A stretch of DNA of 9,151 nt from an uncultured Clostridia bacterium (GTDB lineage Bacteria > Bacillota > Clostridia > Christensenellales > Borkfalkiaceae), in NCBI GenBank assembly GCA_947589335.1, contig CANPZH010000056.1, positions 1-9,151 of the forward strand. Reading direction: 5' to 3'. Below the pieces are notes generated by a model. That model did no database searches and was not told the DNA's origin. It worked only from the letters and a program-made list of their open reading frames with translations. Position numbers and translations under genes: made by a program. Shown here piece by piece: positions 1-6,437 of the stretch. The first letter of the stretch is position 1. Every line of letters starts with the position of its first letter.

Positions 1-1
1 C

Positions 2-700
2 AACCCCGAGTTCACGACGGTCGAGATCTATCAGGCGTATGCCGACTATCACGACGTCATGGACTTCGTCGAGGAGCTCTACCGCACGGTCGCGCGTGAG
101 GCGTGCGGCACGCTTACGGTCTCCTATCAGGGCACCGAGCTCGATTTCGGGCACTGGGAGCGGCTCACGATGACGGAGGCCGTCAAAAAGTACTCGGGCG
201 TGGATTTCGGGGCGATCTCTTCGGACGAAGAGGCGCAGAGGATCGCGCGCGAGAAGGGCGTGGAGTTCGAGGCGGACAAGTGCTCCAAGGGGCATATTTT
301 GGCGGAGTTTTTCGACGCCTACGTCGAGGACAAGCTCATCCAGCCCACCTTCATCTACGACTATCCCGTGGAGATCTCCCCGCTCGCGAAGCGCAAGCCC
401 GAAGATCCTTCCATGACGGAACGGTTCGAATACTTCATGATGGGAATGGAGATGGGCAACGCCTTCTCCGAGCTCAACGATCCCATCGACCAGAAAAAGC
501 GCATGGAGGAACAGGCGAGGAGAAAGCGCGCGCAGGGGACGAATGCGCAGGTGGATGAAGACTTCATCGACGCTTTGGAGCACGGCATGCCGCCCACGGG
601 CGGGCTCGGGCTCGGCGTAGACAGGCTGGTCATGCTGCTCACGGACAGCGCGACCATCCGCGATGTGCTCCTCTTCCCCACGATGAAACCCAAGAAATAA
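2..700 (+). CDS. lysS: Lysine--tRNA ligase (class II), C-terminal part, 5' end outside window
   Basis: Charges tRNA-Lys with lysine in the cytoplasm. The visible 232 residues are the C-terminal half of the class II catalytic core. The frame is open from base 2 and begins with NPEFTTVEIYQAYADY, the stretch that follows motif 2 in bacterial LysRS. It continues with RFEYFMMGMEMGNAFSELND (family form R-F-E-x-F-x-G-x-E-x-G-N-x-F-S-E-L-N-D) and ends with motif 3, GLGLGVDRLVMLL then TIRDVLLFP, near bases 599-676. The C-terminus TMKPKK is at the usual family position, so the 3' end is intact; the anticodon-binding domain lies upstream of the window. The downstream membrane-protein gene starts 4 nt after the stop, so the two are probably cotranscribed. 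Recognition is by family motifs from memory, and is firm. Confidence 0.97.
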   Translation, partial: NPEFTTVEIYQAYADYHDVMDFVEELYRTVAREACGTLTVSYQGTELDFGHWERLTMTEAVKKYSGVDFGAISSDEEAQRIAREKGVEFEADKCSKGHILAEFFDAYVEDKLIQPTFIYDYPVEISPLAKRKPEDPSMTERFEYFMMGMEMGNAFSELNDPIDQKKRMEEQARRKRAQGTNAQVDEDFIDALEHGMPPTGGLGLGVDRLVMLLTDSATIRDVLLFPTMKPKK

Positions 701-704
701 GCCT

Positions 705-1631
705 ATGGACGCCCGTATCACAAAATCGAGACTTTCCAACCTGCTCTCCTACGACTGGCTGAAGATCATCGCCGCGATCATTTTCGCGGTGCTGGGGCTC
801 GTCGTCTTTTTCACGACGGTCGGGACCCGCGTCGGAAAACACCAGCTCTTCACCATCTACGGCTACCGCGAGATCGTCGCGGGGGAGTCGGCGAGCGGAT
901 TTGCAGACGGGCTCTTAAGCCGCGGGGTCTTTTCCTACGACATTCTCGACGCCGAACTCGAGACGTTCGGCACGAACGAATACAGCGAGACGGCGTTTGC
1001 CGCACGGCGGAGCGCCGAGCTCGGAACGGTCATGTTCACGACCACCAACCTCATCACGGACGAGACGACGGGGGAATCCTCCACCGTACTGCAGAATCTT
1101 GCGGGCGGCAAGGCGACCGAGATCGCGCTCGACCTCGAGCAGTACTTTATAGACTGCGAACAGTACCTCATCCGCTTCTTCGGAGAGAACTGGACGGAGA
1201 ACCCCCTCAACGGCGAGGAGGCGGAGAAGTGCTTCTTGAAACGCAACGGGCACGATAAGCGGTTCCGCTCCGACGAGAAAAAGGCGGAGGGGATCGAGCT
1301 CGAAAAGGCGAGGCTTGAAAAGCTGCGCGAAGACTTCCTCGCCGTCCGCGGATTTTTCGGCGACGGGACGCTGACCTTCTCCTATGTGAAGGACGAGAGC
1401 GGGAACGACCGCGCCGCGGCGATCGCGCTCGGCGGGCTGCCCCAGATCCGCAAACTCTATTTTTACACGACGGAGGAGGACGGGAAGACCGTACAGGCGA
1501 CCGCCAACGTCTGCCTCATGCTCTTCCGCAACGACTGGGAGGCGGGGCTTCCCGCCGACGTCATCGAGAATGATCTGCGCTATGAACCGGTCTCCTTCGT
1601 CCGCTATCTCGTAGACCGCTTCGGAGCCTGA
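705..1631 (+). CDS. Unknown single-pass membrane-anchored protein, 308 aa
   Basis: I do not recognise this family. Residues 1-18 are short and basic/polar (several K/R), residues about 19-41 form one hydrophobic transmembrane segment (WLKIIAAIIFAVLGLVVFF), and the remaining ~265 residues are soluble, rich in Glu, Asp, Lys and Arg. This suggests an N-terminal anchor with the bulk of the protein outside the membrane; there is no lipobox cysteine and no clear signal-peptidase site. A charged, probably helical stretch lies around residues 185-207 (KKAEGIELEKARLEKLRED). No catalytic motif is visible. The ATG at 705 is 4 nt after lysS with only a weak purine-rich site before it (AAGAAA), which fits translational coupling. 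The stop is 1 nt before the decarboxylase gene. Membership of the lysS-holB operon is inferred from spacing; the function is unknown. Confidence 0.85.
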   Translation: MDARITKSRLSNLLSYDWLKIIAAIIFAVLGLVVFFTTVGTRVGKHQLFTIYGYREIVAGESASGFADGLLSRGVFSYDILDAELETFGTNEYSETAFAARRSAELGTVMFTTTNLITDETTGESSTVLQNLAGGKATEIALDLEQYFIDCEQYLIRFFGENWTENPLNGEEAEKCFLKRNGHDKRFRSDEKKAEGIELEKARLEKLREDFLAVRGFFGDGTLTFSYVKDESGNDRAAAIALGGLPQIRKLYFYTTEEDGKTVQATANVCLMLFRNDWEAGLPADVIENDLRYEPVSFVRYLVDRFGA

Positions 1632-1632
1632 A

Positions 1633-2676
1633 ATGCCGAAGATCTCGGATATGTTAAAGGGGCAGGGGAGGCATCTCTCCTTCCACACCCCCGGGCACAA
1701 GCGGGCGGGCGCGGACATCACCGAGCTGAGCTATTCGGATAACCTCTATGCCCCGCACGGCGTCCTCGCGGAGGCGGAGCGGGAGATCGCCGCCGTTCTC
1801 GGCGCGGCGCGCAGCTTTCTCCTGACGGACGGGAGCACCTGCGGCGTCTTTTCGATGATCGCGGCGGTCAAGGCGGCGGGCGCGGAACGGCTCGCCGTTC
1901 CCGCATGTTCCCATCCGAGCGTCTTCCATGCGCTGGAGGTCATGGGCATGAAGCCCGTCGTCGCCGCACAGGCGGCGGAGCGGGGGATCCCCCTGCAGCC
2001 CTCGGAAGAGGAGCTCGGACGCGCGCTGAAGGAGGCGGACGCGCTCCTTCTCACCTCGCCCGATTATTACGGCTTTTTCGCCCCGATGGAGGCGGCGAGA
2101 GCGCTCTGCGACGGGGCGGGGAAACCCCTTCTCATCGACGGCGCGCACGGCAGCCATCTGCACTTCACGCCCGCCTGCTATGCGGGCGGATACGCCGATC
2201 TTTGGGTAGACGGGGTCCATAAATCCCTCCCCGCGCTCACGCAGGGCGCCGTCGTCTCCGCGAAGACGGAGGCTTGGGGGGAGCGGCTCAGACGCTCGGT
2301 GCGGCTCTTCCGCACGACGTCGCCCTCCTATCCCATCATGGCGAGCGTGGAATACGCCGTGAAATATCCGCGCAGTCCCGCGATCGAGCGGGCGGCGGAG
2401 GCATTCAAGCGGGAATACGCATGCGTGCCCAATCAGGACTGGACGAAGCTGCTCATCCCCTTCGGGGACCGCTGTGCGGAGGCGCAGCGCGCCCTCGAGC
2501 GGCGGGGCGTATATCCCGAATTCAACGACGGAAACTATCTGATGTTCTATCTCTCCCCCTGCACGAAGGTGAGAGATCTGAAACGGCTGGGACGGATCGT
2601 CGGGAAACTTCCCCGGGGGGAGGTTCCCGGACAGGCGCCTTCGGGAGAGATCCCGATCTATTCGGAGGGACCGTGA
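1633..2676 (+). CDS. PLP-dependent Orn/Lys/Arg decarboxylase-family protein, C-terminally short (YaaO-like)
   Basis: Fold-type I PLP enzyme of the Orn/Lys/Arg decarboxylase major-domain family (arginine, lysine or ornithine decarboxylation to polyamines). Family signatures in order: SFHTPGHKRG-like N-terminus (residues 16-24), DNLYAPHGVLAEAE (36-49), LLTDGST (63-69), SHPSVFHALE (93-102), TSPDYYGFFAP (141-151), DGAHGSHLHF (169-178, with Asp169 as the probable PLP-pyridine partner), DGVHKSLPALTQGA (193-206, Lys197 as the predicted Schiff-base lysine), and TTSPSYPIMASVEYA (228-242). It is 347 residues against roughly 480 for B. subtilis YaaO. The missing part is the C-terminal domain, including the usual PYPPGIP-type segment; the end (PSGEIPIYSEGP) is only faintly like it. 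The start has CGGAG 6 nt upstream. The stop overlaps holB by 4 bp. A yaaO-like gene near holB is the known Firmicutes arrangement. Substrate cannot be assigned, and activity is uncertain given the lost domain. Confidence 0.9.
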   Translation: MPKISDMLKGQGRHLSFHTPGHKRAGADITELSYSDNLYAPHGVLAEAEREIAAVLGAARSFLLTDGSTCGVFSMIAAVKAAGAERLAVPACSHPSVFHALEVMGMKPVVAAQAAERGIPLQPSEEELGRALKEADALLLTSPDYYGFFAPMEAARALCDGAGKPLLIDGAHGSHLHFTPACYAGGYADLWVDGVHKSLPALTQGAVVSAKTEAWGERLRRSVRLFRTTSPSYPIMASVEYAVKYPRSPAIERAAEAFKREYACVPNQDWTKLLIPFGDRCAEAQRALERRGVYPEFNDGNYLMFYLSPCTKVRDLKRLGRIVGKLPRGEVPGQAPSGEIPIYSEGP

Positions 2677-3608
2677 AAGAGCTCCTGCGCACGACAACCG
2701 CATATCGGGCGATCCGCGCGGAGGCGGAGACGGGGGAGTTCGCCCAGTCTTCGCTCGTCGTCTTTCCGGACGGGAAATATCTGCGCGACCTGCTCAAGGA
2801 GTGCGCGAAGGCCTTTTTCTCCGCCGCAGACGGCGGAAGGCTTTCGGAGCTCATCGAAAAGGAGAGCTATGCGGACTGTCTGTTCTATCCCGCGGAGGGC
2901 GCAAAGCTCACGGCGGAGGACTGCGACCGCATCGTCGAGGAGGAGCAGCTGCGCCCGGTGGAGGGCGTGCGGAAGCTCATCGTGCTCGACGCCTTTCATA
3001 CTGCGGCGTCGCTCGTGCAGAACAAACTGCTCAAGAGCCTCGAGGAGCCGCCCGCGGGCGTGCATTTCCTGCTCGGGGCGGAGGTCGAATTCCCCGTACT
3101 GCCGACCGTGCTCTCCCGCGTAAAAAAGTATGCGGTCGCGCCCTTTCCCGAGGAGCGGATCGCGGAGGCGCTCGGGCGGAAATACGGCGGAGACGTGCGT
3201 GCCGCCGCGGCGGCGAGCGGAGGGATCTTCTCTGCCGGCGAGCGGATTCTCGCGGGCGGGGGAGAGGAATTCAGGCTCGCGGAGCGGTTCCTGTCCCTCG
3301 AGGGGACGGAGGCGTTCTGCCGCGAGGCGGGCGAGCGGAAGACGAAGCGGGAATTTCTCTCGGCGCTGAAAAATCTTTTGCGCGACGCGCTCTTCTGCGC
3401 CTTGGGGCAGGAGAAATATCTCTCGCTCGGGACGGACGCCGTGCGGCGGATCGCCGCGGAATATCCCGCGGGCGCGCTGATCGCCTCCCTGAAACTCGTC
3501 GGCGAGGCGGAAAAACAAGTGCAATTCAACGCAAATTTCGCAAGCTGTCTGTATGCGCTTGCGATGGGCATCAAAGAGGAGAAAGACAAGTGGCAAATGT
3601 TGTCGTGA
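2673..3608 (+). CDS. holB: DNA polymerase III delta-prime subunit, reduced form
   Basis: Clamp-loader subunit that works with DnaX and delta to load the sliding clamp. The best signature is the AAA+ core: KLIVLDAFHTAASLVQNKLL (residues 101-120), then LKSLEEPP (120-127) and LPTVLSRV (143-150), matching family LLKxLEEPPxxxxFxLx...LPTILSRC. The C-terminal NANFASCLYALAMGI (287-300 region) is also typical. Length is 311 aa. Features of most homologues are missing: there is no P-loop GxxGxGK near the N-terminus, no CxxC zinc module, and SRC has become SRV. Delta-prime is not itself required to hydrolyse ATP in known clamp loaders, so it may still function. I chose the GTG at 2673 because it forms a 4-bp GTGA overlap with the decarboxylase stop and has GGAGG 4 nt upstream; the frame is open further upstream, but that is coding DNA of the other gene. 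Position before ricT is the conserved Firmicutes order. Confidence 0.88.
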   Translation: MKELLRTTTAYRAIRAEAETGEFAQSSLVVFPDGKYLRDLLKECAKAFFSAADGGRLSELIEKESYADCLFYPAEGAKLTAEDCDRIVEEEQLRPVEGVRKLIVLDAFHTAASLVQNKLLKSLEEPPAGVHFLLGAEVEFPVLPTVLSRVKKYAVAPFPEERIAEALGRKYGGDVRAAAAASGGIFSAGERILAGGGEEFRLAERFLSLEGTEAFCREAGERKTKREFLSALKNLLRDALFCALGQEKYLSLGTDAVRRIAAEYPAGALIASLKLVGEAEKQVQFNANFASCLYALAMGIKEEKDKWQMLS

Positions 3609-4453
3609 TCAAATTCAAGGGGAGCTGCAAGCCCTACTACTTCAGCGCGGGAGAGCTCGCGCTCAAGCGCGGGCAGGGCGTCATCGTCGAGACCTCCCGC
3701 GGCATGGAATACGGCGTCGTGGTGGATCCCGCAAAGGAGACGGAGAACATCGTCCAGCCCTTAAAGCCGGTCGTGCGCATCGCGACGGAGAAGGACCTCG
3801 AGACGGTCAAGCGCAACGAAGACCGCCGCGGCGACGCGATGAAGATCTGCAAAGAGAAGATCCGTGCGCGCGGGCTCGGCATGAAGCTCATCGACTGCGA
3901 GTTCGCCTTCGACGGGAGCAAGGTCATCTTCTATTTCTCCGCGGAGGGAAGGGTGGATTTCCGTGAGCTCGTCAAAGATCTCGCGTCCGTCTTCCATATC
4001 CGCATCGAGCTCAGACAGGTCGGGAGCCGCGACGAGACGAGGATCCTCGGCGGGATCGCCCCCTGCGGAAGGGAGTGCTGCTGCGCGGGCTGTATGCCCG
4101 AGTTCCAGAAGGTCGGGATCAAGATGGCGAAGAACCAGGGGCTCTCGCTCAACCCGGGCAAGATCAGCGGGCTGTGCGGCAGGCTCATGTGCTGCCTCTC
4201 CTACGAGAACGAGTACTACGCGGCGGCATACAAGAAGATGCCCAAGCTCGGGAGCACGGTCGGAACGCCGGAGGGGCAGGGCGCCGTCGTCTCCGTCAAC
4301 ATGCTCAAGATGATCGTGCGGGTCAAGATCGAGAAGGACGGCAGCCTCTTCTACCGCGACTTCCCGCTCTCCGACCTCACCATGAAGAAGGGGAAGACGG
4401 AAAAGGACGAGGAAGACGAGGAGAAGGACGAAGAGAAAATCGGGGAAGAATGA
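3590..4453 (+). CDS. ricT: RicT/YaaT, PSP1-domain iron-sulfur regulatory protein
   Basis: In B. subtilis RicT (YaaT) forms a complex with RicA (YmcA) and RicF (YlbF) that carries [4Fe-4S] clusters, promotes RNase Y-dependent mRNA maturation, and influences sporulation, competence and biofilm formation. The 287-residue protein has the N-terminal VVVIKFKGSCKPYYFSAG segment, the PSP1 core, and two cysteine-rich motifs: IAPCGRECCCAGCMPEF (Cys159, 163, 164, 165, 168) and GLCGRLMCCLSYE (Cys196, 201, 202). Residues 265-287 are an acidic/lysine tail (KTEKDEEDEEKDEEK). The start is GTG at 3590 (MANVVVIKF) with AGGAG 8 nt upstream; it lies inside holB and overlaps it by 19 bp, which implies coupling. 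holB-yaaT adjacency is the conserved order. Neither ricA nor ricF is in the window. Confidence 0.95.
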   Translation: MANVVVIKFKGSCKPYYFSAGELALKRGQGVIVETSRGMEYGVVVDPAKETENIVQPLKPVVRIATEKDLETVKRNEDRRGDAMKICKEKIRARGLGMKLIDCEFAFDGSKVIFYFSAEGRVDFRELVKDLASVFHIRIELRQVGSRDETRILGGIAPCGRECCCAGCMPEFQKVGIKMAKNQGLSLNPGKISGLCGRLMCCLSYENEYYAAAYKKMPKLGSTVGTPEGQGAVVSVNMLKMIVRVKIEKDGSLFYRDFPLSDLTMKKGKTEKDEEDEEKDEEKIGEE

Positions 4454-4458
4454 AAAAA

Positions 4459-4486
4459 TTCCGTGAAATATCTTTACGAAACGGAA
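4459..4486. promoter_or_regulatory. Inverted repeat spanning the ferredoxin promoter -35 (possible operator)
   Basis: TTCCGT (4459-4464) and ACGGAA (4481-4486) are perfect inverted arms around the -35 box. Nested inside is an imperfect palindrome CGTGAAA-TAT-CTTTACG at 4462-4478, whose right arm contains the -35 itself. Such placement would suit a repressor, but the arms are short and could also be a weak hairpin after ricT (no T-run follows). No regulator is encoded beside it. Confidence 0.3.
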
Positions 4487-4501
4487 AAGTTGTGATATAA
4501 T
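4473..4501 (+). promoter_or_regulatory. Extended -10 housekeeping promoter for the ferredoxin gene
   Basis: The -35 is TTTACG at 4473-4478, followed by a 17-nt spacer and a perfect -10 TATAAT at 4496-4501. TG at 4493-4494 gives the extended form TGnTATAAT. Transcription should begin near 4508, leaving a leader of about 40 nt before the ferredoxin ATG. The element sits in AT-rich DNA after the ricT stop, a sharp contrast to the GC-rich flanks. The match and spacing are directly visible; sigma-A use is inferred. Confidence 0.8.
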
Positions 4502-4508
4502 ACAATCG

Positions 4509-4525
4509 GCCCGAAGAAGTCGGGC
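4509..4525 (+). promoter_or_regulatory. 5' leader hairpin of the ferredoxin mRNA
   Basis: GCCCGA (4509-4514), a 5-nt loop AGAAG and TCGGGC (4520-4525) form a perfect 6-bp stem that would sit at the extreme 5' end of the predicted transcript. There is no T-tract after it, so it is unlikely to be a terminator; a 5' stem of this kind often protects an mRNA from 5'-end decay. The ribosome site GGAGGTG (4537-4543) lies free downstream, 4 nt before the ATG. Confidence 0.45.
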
Positions 4526-4547
4526 GGAGATATCACGGAGGTGTAAC

Positions 4548-4718
4548 ATGGCACACAAGATCACGGACGCTTGCGTCTCTTGCGGCGCTTGTGCGGATAC
4601 CTGCCCCGTAGGAGCCATCGCTCCCGGCGATTCGACGTATGTCGTCGATCCCGACGCCTGCATCGACTGCGGCGCTTGCGAGGACGGTTGCCCCACGGGA
4701 GCAATCACAGCCGAATAA
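4548..4718 (+). CDS. 2[4Fe-4S] ferredoxin, clostridial type, 56 aa
   Basis: Small cytoplasmic low-potential electron carrier. The 56-residue protein MAHKITDACVSCGACADTCP... has two complete CxxCxxCxxxCP motifs: Cys9, 12, 15, 19 and Cys38, 41, 44, 48, each ending in Cys-Pro and followed by GAI. The two halves are internal repeats of each other, as is usual in this family; about 55 residues is the standard size. The start has GGAGGTG 4 nt upstream. It has its own promoter and a hairpin terminator, so it looks like a one-gene transcription unit set between ricT and trmN6. Redox partners cannot be read from the sequence; oxidoreductases of fermentative metabolism are the usual ones in Clostridia. 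Confidence 0.96.
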   Translation: MAHKITDACVSCGACADTCPVGAIAPGDSTYVVDPDACIDCGACEDGCPTGAITAE

Positions 4719-4727
4719 CAAGATCGG

Positions 4728-4761
4728 GAAGAGGGCGCGGGCAAAGCCGCGCTCTTCTTTT
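4728..4761 (+). terminator. Rho-independent terminator after the ferredoxin gene
   Basis: GAAGAG then CGCGG on the 5' side (4728-4740, with a 2-nt GG bulge) pairs with CCGCGCTCTTC (4747-4757); the loop is GCAAAG, and TTTT follows at 4758-4761. The hairpin is 9 nt after the stop and is the only sequence of note between ferredoxin and trmN6. It would isolate the ferredoxin transcript, although the T-run is short and readthrough into trmN6 is likely. Confidence 0.75.
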
Positions 4762-4773
4762 ACTGTCAATATT

Positions 4774-5439
4774 ATGAAAGTCATCGAAAGTCTGCAGATC
4801 GGCAGTTACCGGATCATACAGGACACCGAACGATACCGCTTCACGTCGGACAGCGTCCTCCTCGCCCGTTTCCTCAAAGCGAAGAGGAGGGAGAGGGTCG
4901 CCGATTTCTGTTCGGGGAGCGGGATCGTCGGGCTGCACTTTTTCGCCGAGAATGAGGGCGTCGAGCGCGTCGTGCTCTTCGAGATGCAGCAGGATCTCGC
5001 CCGCATGAGCGCGGAGACGGTCGCCCTCAACGGGCTGGAAGACCGCTTCACGGTGGAGAACTGCCGCCTGCAGGAGATCCCGCCCGTCTACACCGAAGCG
5101 TTCTCGCTCATCCTTTGCAATCCGCCCTATGAAAACGGCGGATTCGGAAAGGCCTCGCCCGAAAAGGCGGTCTGCCGCAAGGAGATCTCTCTCACGCTGG
5201 AGGAGCTTGCTGCCTGCGCCGCGCGCTGTCTGAAATTCGGCGGACGCCTTGCGCTCATACACCGTGCGGACAGGACGGCGGAGGTGCTCTCCGTCCTCCG
5301 CGGGAGGGGGCTCGAACCCAAAAAAATGCAATTTGTCGCCGGAAAGGAGGGGGCAAAGCCCTATGCCGTGCTCATCGCCGCCGTCAAGGGAGGAAGGACG
5401 GGGATCGACGTACTGCCGACCGCCGTCAACCGGAAATGA
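4774..5439 (+). CDS. trmN6: tRNA1(Val) adenine-37 N6-methyltransferase-like SAM enzyme (YabB family)
   Basis: Rossmann-fold methyltransferase, 221 aa. The N-terminus RIIQDTERYRFTSDSVLLARF (13-33) matches the TrmN6/YabB family pattern, followed by SAM motif I VADFCSGSGIVGL (42-54), acidic end of strand 2 LFEMQQD (68-74), and the catalytic NPPY (116-119) typical of enzymes methylating exocyclic adenine amines. The C-terminus carries a FGGRLALIHR strand (155-164). Gene order ricT...trmN6-rsmI matches B. subtilis yaaT...yabB...yabC; the small GIY-YIG gene yazA that lies between yabB and yabC in B. subtilis is absent. The chosen ATG agrees with family N-termini, but no Shine-Dalgarno is seen upstream and the ferredoxin terminator ends only 12 nt before it. 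The stop overlaps the rsmI start by 4 bp. The tRNA target is inferred from family only. Confidence 0.9.
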   Translation: MKVIESLQIGSYRIIQDTERYRFTSDSVLLARFLKAKRRERVADFCSGSGIVGLHFFAENEGVERVVLFEMQQDLARMSAETVALNGLEDRFTVENCRLQEIPPVYTEAFSLILCNPPYENGGFGKASPEKAVCRKEISLTLEELAACAARCLKFGGRLALIHRADRTAEVLSVLRGRGLEPKKMQFVAGKEGAKPYAVLIAAVKGGRTGIDVLPTAVNRK

Positions 5440-6239
5440 TCTATTTTGTCGCAACGCCCATCGGGAATCTGAAAGACATCACCCTCCGCGCCCTCGAGAC
5501 GCTGAGAAAGGCGGACGTCATCTTCTGCGAGGACACCCGCCATGCCCTCAAACTGCTTTCGGCTTACGAGATCAGAAAGCCTCTCTATTCCTGCCATAAA
5601 TTCAACGAGCGCGGGGCGGCGGAGCGCATCCTCGCGGCGTCGCGGGAGGGGAAGGAGGTCTGCGTCGTCTCGGATGCCGGCATGCCCGTCGTGTCCGACC
5701 CGGGGAGCGTCGTCTGCAACGTCTTAAGGGAGGCGGGTGAAGCGTACACCGTGATCCCGGGCGCATGCGCGTTCGTCTGCGCGCTCGTGCTCTCCGCCAT
5801 GCCCGCGGACAGGTTCACCTTCCTCGGGTTCCTCCCCGATAAGCAGGGCGCGCGCAGAGCGCTCCTCGGAAAGTACCGCGCCTGCCGGGAGACGCTGGTC
5901 TTTCATGCCGCCCCGCAGGACGTCGACCGCTATCTGGCGGATCTGTATGCGGTCTTCGGCGACCGCCCTGCCTGCGCCGTCCGGGAGATCACGAAGATCC
6001 ACGAGGAGAGCGTCCGCTTCCGCCTTTCGGAGGGGCTCGCGGGCGAGAAACGGGGAGAGTATGTGCTGCTCGTCGGGGGCGCCGAGGAGGAAGAGGACCC
6101 GTTTGCCGGGCTCTCCGTGCGGGATCATGTGAAAAAGTACATGGACGAAGGCATGGAGAAGATGGAGGCGCTCAAGCGCGTCGCCCGCGAGCGCGGCGTC
6201 CCGAAGAGCGAACTTTATAAGGAGACGCTCGATCTTTGA
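5436..6239 (+). CDS. rsmI: 16S rRNA (cytidine-1402-2'-O)-methyltransferase
   Basis: Methylates the 2'-hydroxyl of C1402 in the decoding centre of 16S rRNA, using SAM. The 267-residue protein is a complete tetrapyrrole-methylase-fold enzyme: VATPIGNLKDITLRAL (5-20), CEDTRHALKLLS (31-42), VSDAGMPVVSDPG (78-90), IPGACAFVCAL (107-117), FTFLGFLP (127-134), and GEYVLLVGG (207-215). After an acidic linker, residues 228-267 form the small helical C-terminal domain seen in the family (VRDHVKKYMDEGM...). The ATG overlaps the trmN6 stop (ATGA), so it is translationally coupled. It is the last plus-strand gene before the 579-bp intergenic region and converges on spmB. Confidence 0.97.
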   Translation: MIYFVATPIGNLKDITLRALETLRKADVIFCEDTRHALKLLSAYEIRKPLYSCHKFNERGAAERILAASREGKEVCVVSDAGMPVVSDPGSVVCNVLREAGEAYTVIPGACAFVCALVLSAMPADRFTFLGFLPDKQGARRALLGKYRACRETLVFHAAPQDVDRYLADLYAVFGDRPACAVREITKIHEESVRFRLSEGLAGEKRGEYVLLVGGAEEEEDPFAGLSVRDHVKKYMDEGMEKMEALKRVARERGVPKSELYKETLDL

Positions 6240-6279
6240 CCCAAGCCCGGAATGTTTTTTCCGCAGAGACAGACGGAAA

Positions 6280-6297
6280 GCGCGGGGCTCCCCGCGC
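6280..6297 (+). terminator. GC-rich hairpin after rsmI, possible transcript end
   Basis: GCGCGGGG (6280-6287) and CCCCGCGC (6290-6297) are perfect inverted arms around CT (in practice a 7-bp stem with a 4-nt loop), 40 nt after the rsmI stop. No T-run follows, so it is not a standard intrinsic terminator. A shorter CGGAA/TTCCG pair with a T6 run inside (6248-6263) precedes it. It may stabilise the 3' end of the operon mRNA or end it with Rho. Confidence 0.35.
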
Positions 6298-6326
6298 AGA
6301 CCGCAGGAACGCTCTCTCGCTTGGCG

Positions 6327-6436
6327 CCCCTTGAGGGGGAGCTGTCACGAAGTGACTGAGGGAGTGTCATTAGTTGCACAACACCCCTTTCGGCTCACTA
6401 CGTTCGCCACTTTCCCCTCAAGGGGACAGCAAGGGG
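6327..6436. repeat. Inverted pair of a short dispersed-type intergenic repeat
   Basis: CCCCTTGAGGGG (6327-6338) reappears as its exact reverse complement CCCCTCAAGGGG (6414-6425). The likeness continues inwards: each arm reads, away from the 12-mer, as GGGG(A/G)A, a GTGG/CTGTC-type segment, GTGA, then a G-rich run ending in GTGT. The left arm contains a small hairpin GTCAC-GAA-GTGAC (6344-6356); the inner ends are GTGT (6364-6367) and ACAC (6381-6384). The region therefore holds two diverged copies of one unit head to head, able to fold into a cruciform. Units of the form CCCTTGAGGGGAAGGTGGC are familiar to me from intergenic DNA of gut Firmicutes; I have not been able to check this. No transposase is nearby. 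Confidence 0.6.
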
Positions 6437-6437
6437 T

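Noticed and set aside
2274..2672. Upstream extension of the holB frame
   Set aside because: The extension lies within the decarboxylase gene and its translation is not delta-prime-like; the GTG at 2673 gives the usual 4-bp overlap and a ribosome site.
1654..2703. A 349-codon minus-strand open frame opposite the decarboxylase
   Set aside because: No motifs, no ribosome site, and the plus strand carries a full set of PLP-enzyme signatures.
3761..4744. A 327-codon minus-strand open frame opposite ricT and the ferredoxin gene
   Set aside because: Antisense to two certain genes; the translation is rich in Leu, Asp, Glu and Arg without motifs and crosses the promoter and terminator.
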